From: Agrococcus baldri
GTDB lineage: Bacteria > Actinomycetota > Actinomycetes > Actinomycetales > Microbacteriaceae
Length of the DNA stretch: 64,000 nucleotides
Direction of reading: 5' to 3'
NCBI GenBank assembly: GCA_007988785.1
Contig: BJUU01000001.1
Span: forward strand, 186,001-250,000
In this document: one piece after another, positions 25,913 through 33,520 of the stretch
Layout of the letters: every line of letters starts with the position of its first letter
How positions within the stretch are numbered: position 1 is the stretch's first letter
Translations under genes and position numbers: made by a program
Notes under the pieces: generated by a model
The model's input: the letters and a program-made list of their open reading frames with translations, nothing else
Told to the model about the DNA's origin: nothing
Database searches by the model: none

Positions 25913-26359
25913 TCAGTCGACGAAGACGGAGCGGGCGGTCGACGTGACGTCGAGTCGGATGCCCTCCGGCAGCAGGAGCGAGACCACCGGCGGCCGCCAG
26001 GCGCTGGAGATCGTGACGGTGGCGCTGCGCGCATCCGCGGCCGCGCCGTCGACGCGCAGCTGCGCGAGATCGCCGGCCGCTCGAGCGGCCCACTCGGCGG
26101 CGGCGCGGTCGACGGCGCGGTCGGCGAGCTCGGGGGTCGCGCCCGTGCCGTCGAAGCGCACCTGCTCGAGCGCGAAGGCCTCGGCCGCCGCGAGCGCCGC
26201 GCCGTCGGCGACCGTGAACAGGCGGCGGCGCTCGATCAGCAGGCTGGTGGCCGCGGCGACGGCGATGATGAGCGAGAGCGCCAGCGCCGCGAAGCCGATC
26301 GTCAGCAGCAGCGTCGACCCCTGCTCCTCGCACGCGATGCGGCGCAGCAGCCGCCTCAC
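25913..26359 (-). CDS. TadG-like / Tad helicase-secretion-neighbourhood pseudopilin-like protein
   Basis: 148 residues. A short basic N-terminus and EEQG are followed by a hydrophobic segment (STLLLTIGFAALALSLIIAVAAATSLL) and an ERRRLFTVADGAALAAAEA helix typical of actinobacterial TadG-like (Rv3654c-type) proteins. The canonical Glu at +5 after the glycine is replaced by leucine. It is the last gene of the tad operon. Start GTG 26359 overlaps the previous stop (GTGA). Its presumed role is a minor pilus component; this is inferred from position and topology. Confidence 0.75.
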   Translation of the reverse strand: MRRLLRRIACEEQGSTLLLTIGFAALALSLIIAVAAATSLLIERRRLFTVADGAALAAAEAFALEQVRFDGTGATPELADRAVDRAAAEWAARAAGDLAQLRVDGAAADARSATVTISSAWRPPVVSLLLPEGIRLDVTSTARSVFVD

Positions 26360-26841
26360 GGCGCGCCCCCGAACGCCGACACCGGCTGCATCGCGCGCGC
26401 CGACACCGGCACGCCCAACCCGGTCTCGAGCTGCAGCACAGGCGGGGCGAAGGGCAGCGGCACGGTGCCGGCGAGCTGCACGGTCACCGTGCCGCGAGCG
26501 GTGTCGCACGCGTCGGGCTCCGGCGCGCACGCGATGGAGACGTCCACCGCGTCGGCGGCCAGCCCGGCATCGGCCATCGCCACCCGCAGCGCCCGGTCGG
26601 CTGCGGCCATGCCCGCCTCGTGCGAGTCGGCCTGCGCGATGGTGCGCGCCGCGTGCCGCGCCCCGCCCTCGAGGCCGAGCACCGCGTGCTGGATCTGCCC
26701 GAGGGTGAGCACGAGGTACACGAGCGGCACGAGCAGCACCACGCCGACCGTCAGGAACTCGAGCGACGCAGAGCCGCGCTCCTCGGCGAGGCCACGCAGC
26801 AGCCGCCGCGCAGCCTCAGCCCAGCGACTCGAGGGGTGCAT
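26356..26841 (-). CDS. TadE-like minor pseudopilin
   Basis: 161 residues. The N-terminal ERGSASLEFLTVGVVLLVPLVYLVLTL fits a type IV pseudopilin: cleavage after Gly with Glu at +5 and Phe at +6 and a hydrophobic helix. The exported part has two cysteines (CAPEPDAC) that may form a disulfide. It overlaps the preceding TadE-like gene by 26 bp and the following gene by 4 bp. Minor pseudopilins of Tad systems help initiate or cap Flp pili; this is inferred from family knowledge. Confidence 0.8.
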   Translation of the reverse strand: MHPSSRWAEAARRLLRGLAEERGSASLEFLTVGVVLLVPLVYLVLTLGQIQHAVLGLEGGARHAARTIAQADSHEAGMAAADRALRVAMADAGLAADAVDVSIACAPEPDACDTARGTVTVQLAGTVPLPFAPPVLQLETGLGVPVSARAMQPVSAFGGAP

Positions 26842-27196
26842 GCCCCGTCACCTCCAACGCGGTCGGGCCGATGAGCCCGAACACCGGCAGCGGCGCGGCG
26901 ACCCGGATCTCGATCGTCGCGAGCCCGGCGACCGTGGCGGTCGAGGCCGACACCTGCTCGGCGTACTGCGCACCGATCGCGGTCGTGATCAGCTCCCTCG
27001 TGCGCACGACCCCGGCCGACGCATCCGCGCCCACGAGCGACGCATGCCTGGCACCCTCGGCGGCCGCATCGGCGACCGTCGCGCGCACGTGCAGCGCCAG
27101 CGCGAGCTGCATGACCGAGAGCACGAGCACGACGAGCAGCCCCGCCACCATCGTGAACTCCGCGACCGCCGAGCCGCGCTCGTCGGCCAGGCGCAT
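26816..27196 (-). CDS. TadE-like minor pseudopilin
   Basis: 126 residues. The N-terminus LADERGSAVAEFTMVAGLLVVLVLSVMQLALAL has the prepilin-type site (Gly, then Glu at +5 and Phe at +6) and one membrane helix, followed by an ATVADAAAEGARHASLVGADAS segment common to TadE proteins. ATG 27196 overlaps the stop of the upstream Flp-like gene (TGATG). It is a second TadE paralogue in the operon. No prepilin peptidase gene is in this window, so processing must depend on one encoded elsewhere. Confidence 0.8.
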   Translation of the reverse strand: MRLADERGSAVAEFTMVAGLLVVLVLSVMQLALALHVRATVADAAAEGARHASLVGADASAGVVRTRELITTAIGAQYAEQVSASTATVAGLATIEIRVAAPLPVFGLIGPTALEVTGHAPLESLG

Positions 27197-27384
27197 CAGA
27201 AGCTCGTGACGCGCGCGATCGCCTGCTCGAAGACGCCCGTGAGGGCGGGCCCGGCGACCGTCCAGATCACGATGACCAGTCCGGCGGTCATCAGCGTCAC
27301 GAGCACCCAACCGGGCACGTCGCCACGCTCCTCATCGTGCATGCGCCCGACCAGGCGCTGGAATCGTCGGCTGATCGTCGACAT
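27196..27384 (-). CDS. Small Flp-pilin-like protein
   Basis: 62 residues. A basic N-terminus (STISRRFQRLVGRMHDEERG) leads to one hydrophobic helix (WVLVTLMTAGLVIVIWTVAGPAL) and a short tail ending VTSF. Size and position between tadC and the TadE genes fit the major Flp pilin. However, the sequence after the glycine is DVPGWV, without the Glu(+5)-Tyr(+6) pair of ordinary Flp pilins. AAGGAGG lies 7-8 bases before ATG 27384, the strongest ribosome site in the operon, as expected for an abundant subunit. Confidence 0.72.
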   Translation of the reverse strand: MSTISRRFQRLVGRMHDEERGDVPGWVLVTLMTAGLVIVIWTVAGPALTGVFEQAIARVTSF

Positions 27385-27395
27385 GTGCTCCTCCT

Positions 27396-28331
27396 TCAGA
27401 ATCCGACCTGCAGTACGTGGATGCCCGGCCACAGCGCGAACGCGACGGTCGTCGGCAGCAGGCCGAAGACCAACGGGACGAGCATGGAGATCTCCTTGCG
27501 ACCCGCCGCCTCGAGCAGGTCGCGCTTCGCCGCGTCGCGGGCGTCGACCGCCTGCGCCTGCAGTGTCTGGGACAGCGGCGTGCCGCGCTCAAGCGCGCCG
27601 CGCATCTGATCGACGCTGCGCGTCACCCCCGGGTGGCCGAGCTCGTCGGCGAGCACCGCGAGCGCGCTCGAGAGGCTCACGCCCGCGGCTGCATCGGCCA
27701 CCACGCCCGCGAGCTCGCGCCCGAGCGCGCTGCGACCCGCGCCGCCGACCCGCCGCAGCGCATCCTGCAGCCCCTCACCCGCTGCGAGGCTGAGCGAGAG
27801 GAACTCCAGGATCGACGGCAGCTCGCTCGAGATGCGCGCGAGCCGCCGCTTGGCGCGCCGCTGCAGCAGCCAGTCGACCGTGAACGCGCCGATGAGCGCG
27901 CCGAGCGCCGCGAGCGCCGCCGGCAGCACCACCGGCCCGCCCTGCATCGCGCCCGCGACGCCGAGCGCCGCCCCGACGACCCCGCCGAGCGCGCCCCACC
28001 GCAGCTGACGGCCGCGCAGCTCGGCGACCGTCTCGGTCGAGGCCGCCTGCCGCAGGCGACGCCGGATGCCCTCGGGCGCGCCGAGCACGGCGTGCAGCAC
28101 GGGCGCGAGCCGGTCGCCGACGGGCGAGGCGACGACGCCCAGCACGCGCGCGGGGTTCACGCGGCGGCGGGCGACGAGGTCGCGTGCGCCCGCGGACACG
28201 TCGAGCACGTAGGGCGCGACGCGGTGCAGCAGCAGGGGCCGGCGCAGCATGGGCGCGAGGCTCACGAGCAGCCACAGCCCGAAGCCGAGGCTCGCGCCCA
28301 GGATGAGGCTCCAGCCGAGCTCGACGCTCAC
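27396..28331 (-). CDS. tadC: Tad pilus assembly inner-membrane platform protein TadC
   Basis: 311 residues. A type II secretion F domain lies in the C-terminal half (ELPSILEFLSLSLAAGEGLQDALRRVG and HPGVTRSVDQMRGALERGTPLSQTLQAQA). Hydrophobic spans are at the N-terminus (LILGASLGFGLWLLVSLAP), in the middle (ALGGVVGAALGVAGAM) and at the C-terminus (SMLVPLVFGLLPTTVAFALWPGI). It forms the inner-membrane platform with TadB, driven by the TadA ATPase. Start GTG 28331 overlaps the tadB stop (GTGA). Confidence 0.87.
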   Translation of the reverse strand: MSVELGWSLILGASLGFGLWLLVSLAPMLRRPLLLHRVAPYVLDVSAGARDLVARRRVNPARVLGVVASPVGDRLAPVLHAVLGAPEGIRRRLRQAASTETVAELRGRQLRWGALGGVVGAALGVAGAMQGGPVVLPAALAALGALIGAFTVDWLLQRRAKRRLARISSELPSILEFLSLSLAAGEGLQDALRRVGGAGRSALGRELAGVVADAAAGVSLSSALAVLADELGHPGVTRSVDQMRGALERGTPLSQTLQAQAVDARDAAKRDLLEAAGRKEISMLVPLVFGLLPTTVAFALWPGIHVLQVGF

Positions 28332-29185
28332 GCGAACCACCGGGCCTCGGTGGGCAGCGCACCGATGCGCAGCATCACCCGGTAGGCGATGAAGGTCACG
28401 AGCGCGCCGACGGCGATGAGCACGATGCCGCCGGCGGCGTTGTAGGCCTGCGCGGCCTCCGGGCGGGTCGAGAGGATGAGCAGCACGATCCACGGCGCCG
28501 CGACGCCCAGCCTGGCGGCGCTCACGATCCAGGTCTGCCTGGCCTCGAGCTCGCCGCGCGTCGCGAGATCGACGCGCAGGTAGGCGGCGAGCTCGCGCAG
28601 CACCGTCGTCACCTCGGTGCCGCCCACCTCGCGCGCCATGCGGAGCGTCTCGATGATCCGGTCGCCGACGGGGTCGGCGAGGCGATCCTTCAGCCGGTCG
28701 AGGGCGTAGCCGAACGAGCCGGTGGCGCGGTGGTCGGCCGCGTAGGCGGCGAAGGCCGGCCGCGTGATCAGCGGGCCCGCGTGCTCGAGCTGTGCCACCG
28801 CATCCGGCAGCGCCAGGCCGCTGCGCACGGCGGAGACCAGGTGGTCGACGACGTCGGGCCAGACCGCCGCCTGCGCGCGACGGCGGCGCTTGGCGCGCCA
28901 GCGCACCGCGAGCACCGGCGCGGCTGCGCCGGCGACGAAGGCGGCCGCGGCGACCGCGACGACCGGCGCGAAGGCGAGCGCGATGCCGGCCGCGAGCACG
29001 CCGGCGAGCAGCGACACCGCAGCCAGCGCGAGCGGCGGCAGCCCGAACAGGCCCGCCTGCGTGAGCCGATCGAGCACACGGGCGCGCGGTCGCGGCTCGG
29101 CCCCGCGGGCGGAGCGCGGCCACAGCCAGGGGCTGACGGCCAGCACGACGCCCAGGCCGAGGACCGCGCCCAGCAGCCAGGTCAT
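28328..29185 (-). CDS. tadB: Tad pilus assembly inner-membrane platform protein TadB
   Basis: 285 residues. The N-terminal half holds membrane spans (WLLGAVLGLGVVLAVSPWLW, LAAVSLLAGVLAAGIALAFAPVVAVAAAAF). The type II secretion F domain follows (VWPDVVDHLVSAVRSGLALPDAV to LAAYLRVDLATRGELEARQ), with two more spans at the end. The overlap with the tadA stop (ATGA, 29182-29185) and the start of tadC shows tight operon coupling. Confidence 0.87.
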   Translation of the reverse strand: MTWLLGAVLGLGVVLAVSPWLWPRSARGAEPRPRARVLDRLTQAGLFGLPPLALAAVSLLAGVLAAGIALAFAPVVAVAAAAFVAGAAAPVLAVRWRAKRRRRAQAAVWPDVVDHLVSAVRSGLALPDAVAQLEHAGPLITRPAFAAYAADHRATGSFGYALDRLKDRLADPVGDRIIETLRMAREVGGTEVTTVLRELAAYLRVDLATRGELEARQTWIVSAARLGVAAPWIVLLILSTRPEAAQAYNAAGGIVLIAVGALVTFIAYRVMLRIGALPTEARWFA

Positions 29186-30414
29186 GCGATGCCCCTCGCC
29201 AGCAGCCCCGTCGGGTCGATGCCGACGGCCGCGAACTTCGTCGTGCGGGCGGGGTGCGAGCCGGTCGGCTCGAGCAGGCCGTCGCGCATGGCGAACAGCG
29301 TGGAGGCCTCGATCACGCCGGCGGTCGCCTGGCCGGTGGGTGCGAGGATCTCGACCACCTGTCGGTTGCCGCGCGCGTCGATGGCGAGGTGCACGACCAG
29401 GTCGATGCACTGCGCGACCGTCGGCACGACGAAGCCGGCATCGATGTTGCGGCCGGCGAGCAGCGGCAGGGTGGTGAGCTTGCCGAGCGCGTCGCGCGCC
29501 GAGTTCGCGTGGATCGAGCACATGCCGCTCACGCCGCAGTTGAGCGCCACGAGCAGGTCGAGCGCCTCGGCCTCGCGCACCTCGCCGACGACCAGCCGGT
29601 CGGGGCGCATGCGCAGCGACTCCTTCACGAGCCGGCGCAGCGAGATCTCGCCCGTGCCCTCGAGCGAGGGCTGCCGGCACTGCAGGCCGACGATGTCGTC
29701 GACCGGCGGGTCGAGCTCGAAGGTCTCCTCGACCGTCACCACGCGCTCACCGGGTCGCACCGCGGCGAGCAGCGCGTTGAGCAGCGTCGTCTTGCCGGCA
29801 TGCGTGGGCCCGGAGACGAGGATGTTGCAGCCCGCGACCACCGCCTGCTTGAGGAAGGCGGCCGCGTGCTGGCTCATGGCGCCGCGCTCGACGAGCGCCG
29901 TCAGCGACGCGAGCCGACGGGAGAACTTGCGGATGTTGAGGCTCGTCGCACCGCGCGCGACGTCGCCGCTCGCGACGTGCAGGCGGGAGCCGTCGGGCAG
30001 CGAGGCATCGACGAAGGGCGTCGACAGGTCGACGCGGCGGCCGGTGGTCGAGAGCATGCGCTCGACGATGTCGCGCACCTCGGCCTCGGTGAGCCGCAGC
30101 GGCAGCTGCTCGCTGACGCCGCCGCGCGCGCAGAAGACGCGAGAGCCCTGGTTCACCCAGAGCTCCTCGATCTCGGGGTCGTCGAGGTAGGGCTGCAGCG
30201 GCCCGTAGCCCGAGACTGCGGCGAGCACGTCGCGCTCGGCCTGCCGCTCGTCGGCGAGCATCGGCAGGCTGCCGCCGAGCGAGCGCTCTGCGTAGCTGCG
30301 CACCGCATCGCGCACGTAGCGCTCCGCCAGATCGCCCGCACCCGCCAGGTCGACGCCGTCGCGGCGCACCTTCGCCCGCACGTTCGCGGTGATCTCGGCG
30401 ACGGCCTGGCGCAT
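29182..30414 (-). CDS. tadA: Tad pilus assembly secretion ATPase (TadA/CpaF)
   Basis: 410 residues. VirB11/GspE-type ATPase with Walker A GPTHAGKT (K208), Asp box EETFELD, Walker B region MRPDRLVVGEVREAEALDLL and His box SIHANSARDAL. The N-terminal domain has GYGPLQPYLDDPEIEELWVNQGSRVF, the CpaF signature. It powers assembly of Flp/Tad pili. ATG 30414 starts the operon tadA-tadB-tadC-flp-tadE-tadE-tadG. No TadZ, secretin or prepilin peptidase is present, as usual for the reduced actinobacterial clusters that lack an outer membrane. The promoter was not identified with confidence. Confidence 0.92.
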   Translation of the reverse strand: MRQAVAEITANVRAKVRRDGVDLAGAGDLAERYVRDAVRSYAERSLGGSLPMLADERQAERDVLAAVSGYGPLQPYLDDPEIEELWVNQGSRVFCARGGVSEQLPLRLTEAEVRDIVERMLSTTGRRVDLSTPFVDASLPDGSRLHVASGDVARGATSLNIRKFSRRLASLTALVERGAMSQHAAAFLKQAVVAGCNILVSGPTHAGKTTLLNALLAAVRPGERVVTVEETFELDPPVDDIVGLQCRQPSLEGTGEISLRRLVKESLRMRPDRLVVGEVREAEALDLLVALNCGVSGMCSIHANSARDALGKLTTLPLLAGRNIDAGFVVPTVAQCIDLVVHLAIDARGNRQVVEILAPTGQATAGVIEASTLFAMRDGLLEPTGSHPARTTKFAAVGIDPTGLLARGIA

Positions 30415-30500
30415 GGGGTTCAGTGAAGCCGATCGCGGTCCGGGGCCGCGGAAGTTGTCCACAGCTGTTCCCGCGGCCGACACCGGCGTACGATCACCGC

Positions 30501-30863
30501 ATGGCGGTGCGCAGCGGCTTCCCCATCCTCTCCACACGCGATCTCGCGCGGCTCGAGGCGTTCTACGTCGAGGCCTTCGGCGCGGAGCGCAGCTACGCCT
30601 TCGACGACGCGGGGCGCGACGTCTACGTCGCCCTGTCGGTCGGCGGCGCGAGGCTCGGCATCGGGCAGGACGACGCGCTCGACGGCAGCCCCAACGGCAC
30701 GGCCATCTGGCTGTACGTCGACGACGTCGACACCGCCTTCCGGCAGGCGATCGACGCCGGCGCCACGAGCGTCGCGGAGCCTGCAGACATGCCGTGGGGC
30801 GAGCGCGTCGCCCAGCTGCGCGATCCCGACGGGTTCGTGCTGCACCTCGGCGCGCCCGCCTGA
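30501..30863 (+). CDS. VOC-family protein (glyoxalase/bleomycin-resistance fold)
   Basis: 120 residues, one VOC domain pair. FPILSTRDLARLEAFYVEAFGAE opens the first motif, and AIWLYVDDVDTAFRQAIDAGATSV followed by WGERVAQLRDPDGFVLHL forms the second, with the glutamate and histidine positions typical of metal-binding members. The substrate is unknown. ATG 30501 is chosen because TACGAT (30489-30494) ends 6 bp upstream, implying a leaderless mRNA. It is divergent from the tad operon. Confidence 0.82.
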   Translation: MAVRSGFPILSTRDLARLEAFYVEAFGAERSYAFDDAGRDVYVALSVGGARLGIGQDDALDGSPNGTAIWLYVDDVDTAFRQAIDAGATSVAEPADMPWGERVAQLRDPDGFVLHLGAPA

Positions 30864-30901
30864 GACCACCGCCGCGCGCAGCGCCCGCGCCCGGGCGCTG
30901 G

Positions 30902-30933
30902 TAGGTTGTGACCGACAACGATAGTTCGGTCAC
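30902..30933 (+). promoter_or_regulatory. Probable TetR-family operator upstream of the hydrolase gene
   Basis: Perfect 8-bp arms GTGACCGA (30908-30915) and TCGGTCAC (30926-30933) flank a 10-bp A+T-richer centre (CAACGATAGT). A -10-like TAGGTT (30902-30907) abuts the left arm. The site lies 16 bp before the hydrolase start codon, and a TetR gene ends the same operon, so local repression is likely. Confidence 0.7.
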
Positions 30934-30949
30934 GAACCGGAGGCACCCC

Positions 30950-31849
30950 ATGGACGCCGCGAGACGCACCATCCGGCTGCCCTCGGGCCCGGTCTCCTAC
31001 CTCGAGTGGCTGCCGGAGGGGCCCGGCAGCGCATCCGTCGTCGTCCTGCTGCACGGCGGCGGGCTCGACAGCGCCGAGCTCTCGTGGGGCGCGACCGGCG
31101 GCGCGCTCGCCGCCGCCGGTCACCGCGTGCTCGCCCCCGACTCGCCGGGCTACGGCCACAGCCCCGCCGCGCCGTGGCCCGCCACCCACGACAACCTGGT
31201 GCGCTTCGTCGGCGCGTTCACGACCGCGATGGGCCTCGAGCGCTACGCCCTCGGCGGCCTGTCGATGGGCGGCGGCATGACCATCGGCCACACCTTCGCA
31301 AGCCCCGAGCGCGTGCTCGGCGCCATGCTCATCGGCACCTTCGGCATCATGGACCAGCAGCGGCAGGGCACCATGAGGCATCCGTGGCACCTGCTCAGCT
31401 GGGCGATGACGCACACCGGGCTCATGGGCGTCACGATGCGCGCGTACGCCAAGCGCGGCGATGCGCTGCGCAGCAGCCTGCGCGGGCTGATCCGCAACGA
31501 GGCGAACCTCACGCCGGCGCTCATGCAGGCGATCGGCGACGAGGCCGCCCGCGGCTCCGGCCTGCGGGCCTTCGACCAGTGGCAGCGCGACCAGATCCGC
31601 TTCGGCCGCCTCCGCACGAACTACCTGCCCCGGCTCGGCAGCTTCCCGCGGCCGGCGCTCGTGATCAACGGCGAGCTCGACACCGGCGTGCCGGTCGCGC
31701 TCGCCCGGCAGGCGGCCGCGCGCATGCCCGAGGGCCGCTTCCTCGAGGTGCCGGATGCGGGGCACTGGACCCAGCGGGATGTGCCGGAGGTCGTGGTGCC
31801 TGCGATGCTCGCCTTCCTCGACGAGCTCGCGGGCAGGGACGAGGGCTGA
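30950..31849 (+). CDS. Alpha/beta hydrolase
   Basis: 299 residues. Alpha/beta-hydrolase features are LLHGGGLDSAELSW (oxyanion region), the nucleophile elbow GGLSMGGG with the catalytic serine, NGELDTG with the acid residue, and the histidine in DAGHWTQRD. The gene is followed after 4 bases by a TetR regulator and preceded by an inverted repeat, so the two form a self-regulated operon, probably induced by the hydrolase substrate or a related compound. ATG 30950 follows GGAGG (30939-30943). An in-frame GTG at 30908 lies inside the operator and is unlikely to be the start. Confidence 0.85.
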   Translation: MDAARRTIRLPSGPVSYLEWLPEGPGSASVVVLLHGGGLDSAELSWGATGGALAAAGHRVLAPDSPGYGHSPAAPWPATHDNLVRFVGAFTTAMGLERYALGGLSMGGGMTIGHTFASPERVLGAMLIGTFGIMDQQRQGTMRHPWHLLSWAMTHTGLMGVTMRAYAKRGDALRSSLRGLIRNEANLTPALMQAIGDEAARGSGLRAFDQWQRDQIRFGRLRTNYLPRLGSFPRPALVINGELDTGVPVALARQAAARMPEGRFLEVPDAGHWTQRDVPEVVVPAMLAFLDELAGRDEG

Positions 31850-31853
31850 GGCC

Positions 31854-32447
31854 GTGCCCCGACCCCTGATCCCCGAGCGCCGCGAGCGCATCCTGAAGAC
31901 CGCATCCGCCCTCATCCTCGAGCGCGGCTTCGACGCCGCGAGCGTGCAGGCGATCGCCGAGCGCGTCGGCATCGCCAAGGGCGCCGTGTACCGGGAGTTC
32001 GCGAGCAAGGACGCCATCCTCGACGCCCTGCTGCAGGCCTCGATGGCGCGCATGACCGAGCGCAGCCGCGCGCTGCTCGGCGAGCGGCCCGGGCTGAGCG
32101 AGGCCTACCGGGTCGGCATCGAGGTGCTGCTCGACGAGCCGCTCATGGTCGCCGCCTTCCTCGACGACGCGGGCGTGCTCGGCTCGTACGCGGGCACCGT
32201 GCGCGACGGCCGCTACCGCGAGCGCATGCTCGAGGCGGTGCGCTGGATCGCCGAGCTGCAGGAGCGCGGCGATCTCGACGCAGCCGTCGACGCCGAGGCG
32301 CTCGGCCTGGCCCTCTCGAGCACCACGCTCGGCCTGCTGACCGCCGCGCAGCACCTCGGCCCGCTCTCGCGCGAGCAGCTCGGCGCGGCGATCGCGGCGA
32401 TGGCGGCCCTGGTGGCGCGGCTCGAGACGGGGCCGGCCAGCGCCTAG
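31854..32447 (+). CDS. TetR-family transcriptional regulator
   Basis: 197 residues. The N-terminal helix-turn-helix (about residues 8-55) reads RERILKTASALILERGFDAASV, then AIAERVGIAKGAVYREFASKDAILDAL. The C-terminal helical ligand domain is not recognisable to a subfamily. The GTG start follows the hydrolase stop by 4 bases, so the genes are cotranscribed. It probably binds the inverted repeat at 30908-30933. The stop codon TAG also forms part of the -10 hexamer of the next gene. Confidence 0.88.
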   Translation: MPRPLIPERRERILKTASALILERGFDAASVQAIAERVGIAKGAVYREFASKDAILDALLQASMARMTERSRALLGERPGLSEAYRVGIEVLLDEPLMVAAFLDDAGVLGSYAGTVRDGRYRERMLEAVRWIAELQERGDLDAAVDAEALGLALSSTTLGLLTAAQHLGPLSREQLGAAIAAMAALVARLETGPASA

Positions 32448-32457
32448 GCTCTCCCCC

Positions 32458-33432
32458 ATGGCTGCCCATGCCGCCGCCCGCGCGGCGATCGTCCTTCACC
32501 CGGGCAAGGTGCCGCTCGATCGCGTGCGCCGGGCGATCGAGGCCGCGGAGCTGTCGCACGGCTGGCTGCCATCCTCGTGGCACGAGACGAGTGCGGCGGA
32601 TGCGGGCCGTGCGGCCGCGCAGGAGGCCCTGGCGGGCGAGCCCTCGGTCGTCATCGTCGCCGGCGGCGACGGCACCGTGCGCACCGTCGGCAGCGTGCTG
32701 GCGGGCTCCGGCACGCCGATGGCGCTGCTGCCCTTCGGCACCGGCAACCTGCTCGCGCGCAACCTGGGCGCCCCGCTCGCCGACGTCGACGCATCCGTCG
32801 CCATCGCCTTCGGCGGCGGCTCGCGCGAGATCGACGTCGCGGTCGCCGAGCTCGAGGACGAGGCGGGCGAGCGCAGCAGCCACGCCTTCCTCGTGATGGC
32901 GGGCATCGGGCTCGACGCGGCGATGGCCGAGCAGACGAGCGCGCTGGCGAAGCGCCACGTCGGCTGGCTCGCCTACGTGCCGCCGATCGCGCGCTCGATC
33001 ACGGCGAACCGGCTCTTCCAGCTGCGCTACCGCGTCGACGGCGGCGCGGCGCGCACGGCACGAGCGCACACGATCATCGTCGGCAACTGCGGCACGCTCA
33101 CCGGCGGCATGCTGCTGCTGCCGGGCGCCGTGATCGACGACGGCCTGCTCGACGTGGTGATGCTGCGCCCGAAGGGCCGCTTCGGCTGGGCGCGCATCGG
33201 CACGAGGCTCACCGTGCAGGGCGTCGCCAACCGCAGCGTGCTCGGCCGGCGGATGCTGCGGGTGACGCCCGATCTGCAGGCGCTCGCGTACGCGCAGGGC
33301 AGGCGGTTCGACGTCCGCTTCGAGATCCCGCACGTGGTGCAGCTCGACGGCGACGTGCTCGGCACGGTCAGCAGGGCGCGCATCACGATCCGTCCGGCGG
33401 ACCTGCGGGTCGCCACGGGCGTGGGCGGCTGA
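32458..33432 (+). CDS. Diacylglycerol/sphingosine kinase family lipid kinase
   Basis: 324 residues. The catalytic glycine loop GGDGT (about residues 69-73, VIVAGGDGTVRTVG) and the PFGTGNLLARNLG segment are typical of the DAGK/YegS/LCB5 family. The C-terminal beta-rich domain includes GGMLLLPGAVIDDGLLDVV and VVQLDGDVLG. It probably phosphorylates a membrane lipid such as diacylglycerol; substrate unproven. ATG 32458 lies 7 bp after TAGGCT (32445-32450), which overlaps the stop of the TetR gene, giving a leaderless mRNA independent of the operon before it. Confidence 0.87.
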   Translation: MAAHAAARAAIVLHPGKVPLDRVRRAIEAAELSHGWLPSSWHETSAADAGRAAAQEALAGEPSVVIVAGGDGTVRTVGSVLAGSGTPMALLPFGTGNLLARNLGAPLADVDASVAIAFGGGSREIDVAVAELEDEAGERSSHAFLVMAGIGLDAAMAEQTSALAKRHVGWLAYVPPIARSITANRLFQLRYRVDGGAARTARAHTIIVGNCGTLTGGMLLLPGAVIDDGLLDVVMLRPKGRFGWARIGTRLTVQGVANRSVLGRRMLRVTPDLQALAYAQGRRFDVRFEIPHVVQLDGDVLGTVSRARITIRPADLRVATGVGG

Positions 33433-33520
33433 GGCTCCCGCCTCCGGCCAGCACGCACCCCGGCCCAGCGGCGAGCCGCCCCGAGTTGACGCCCGCGCGC
33501 GCCTGGCAGAGCTTGGAGCG

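Noticed and set aside
30455..30463. TTGTCCACA, a DnaA-box match before the tad operon
   Set aside because: A single copy without a cluster, dnaA or dnaN nearby is not evidence of an origin or of DnaA control.
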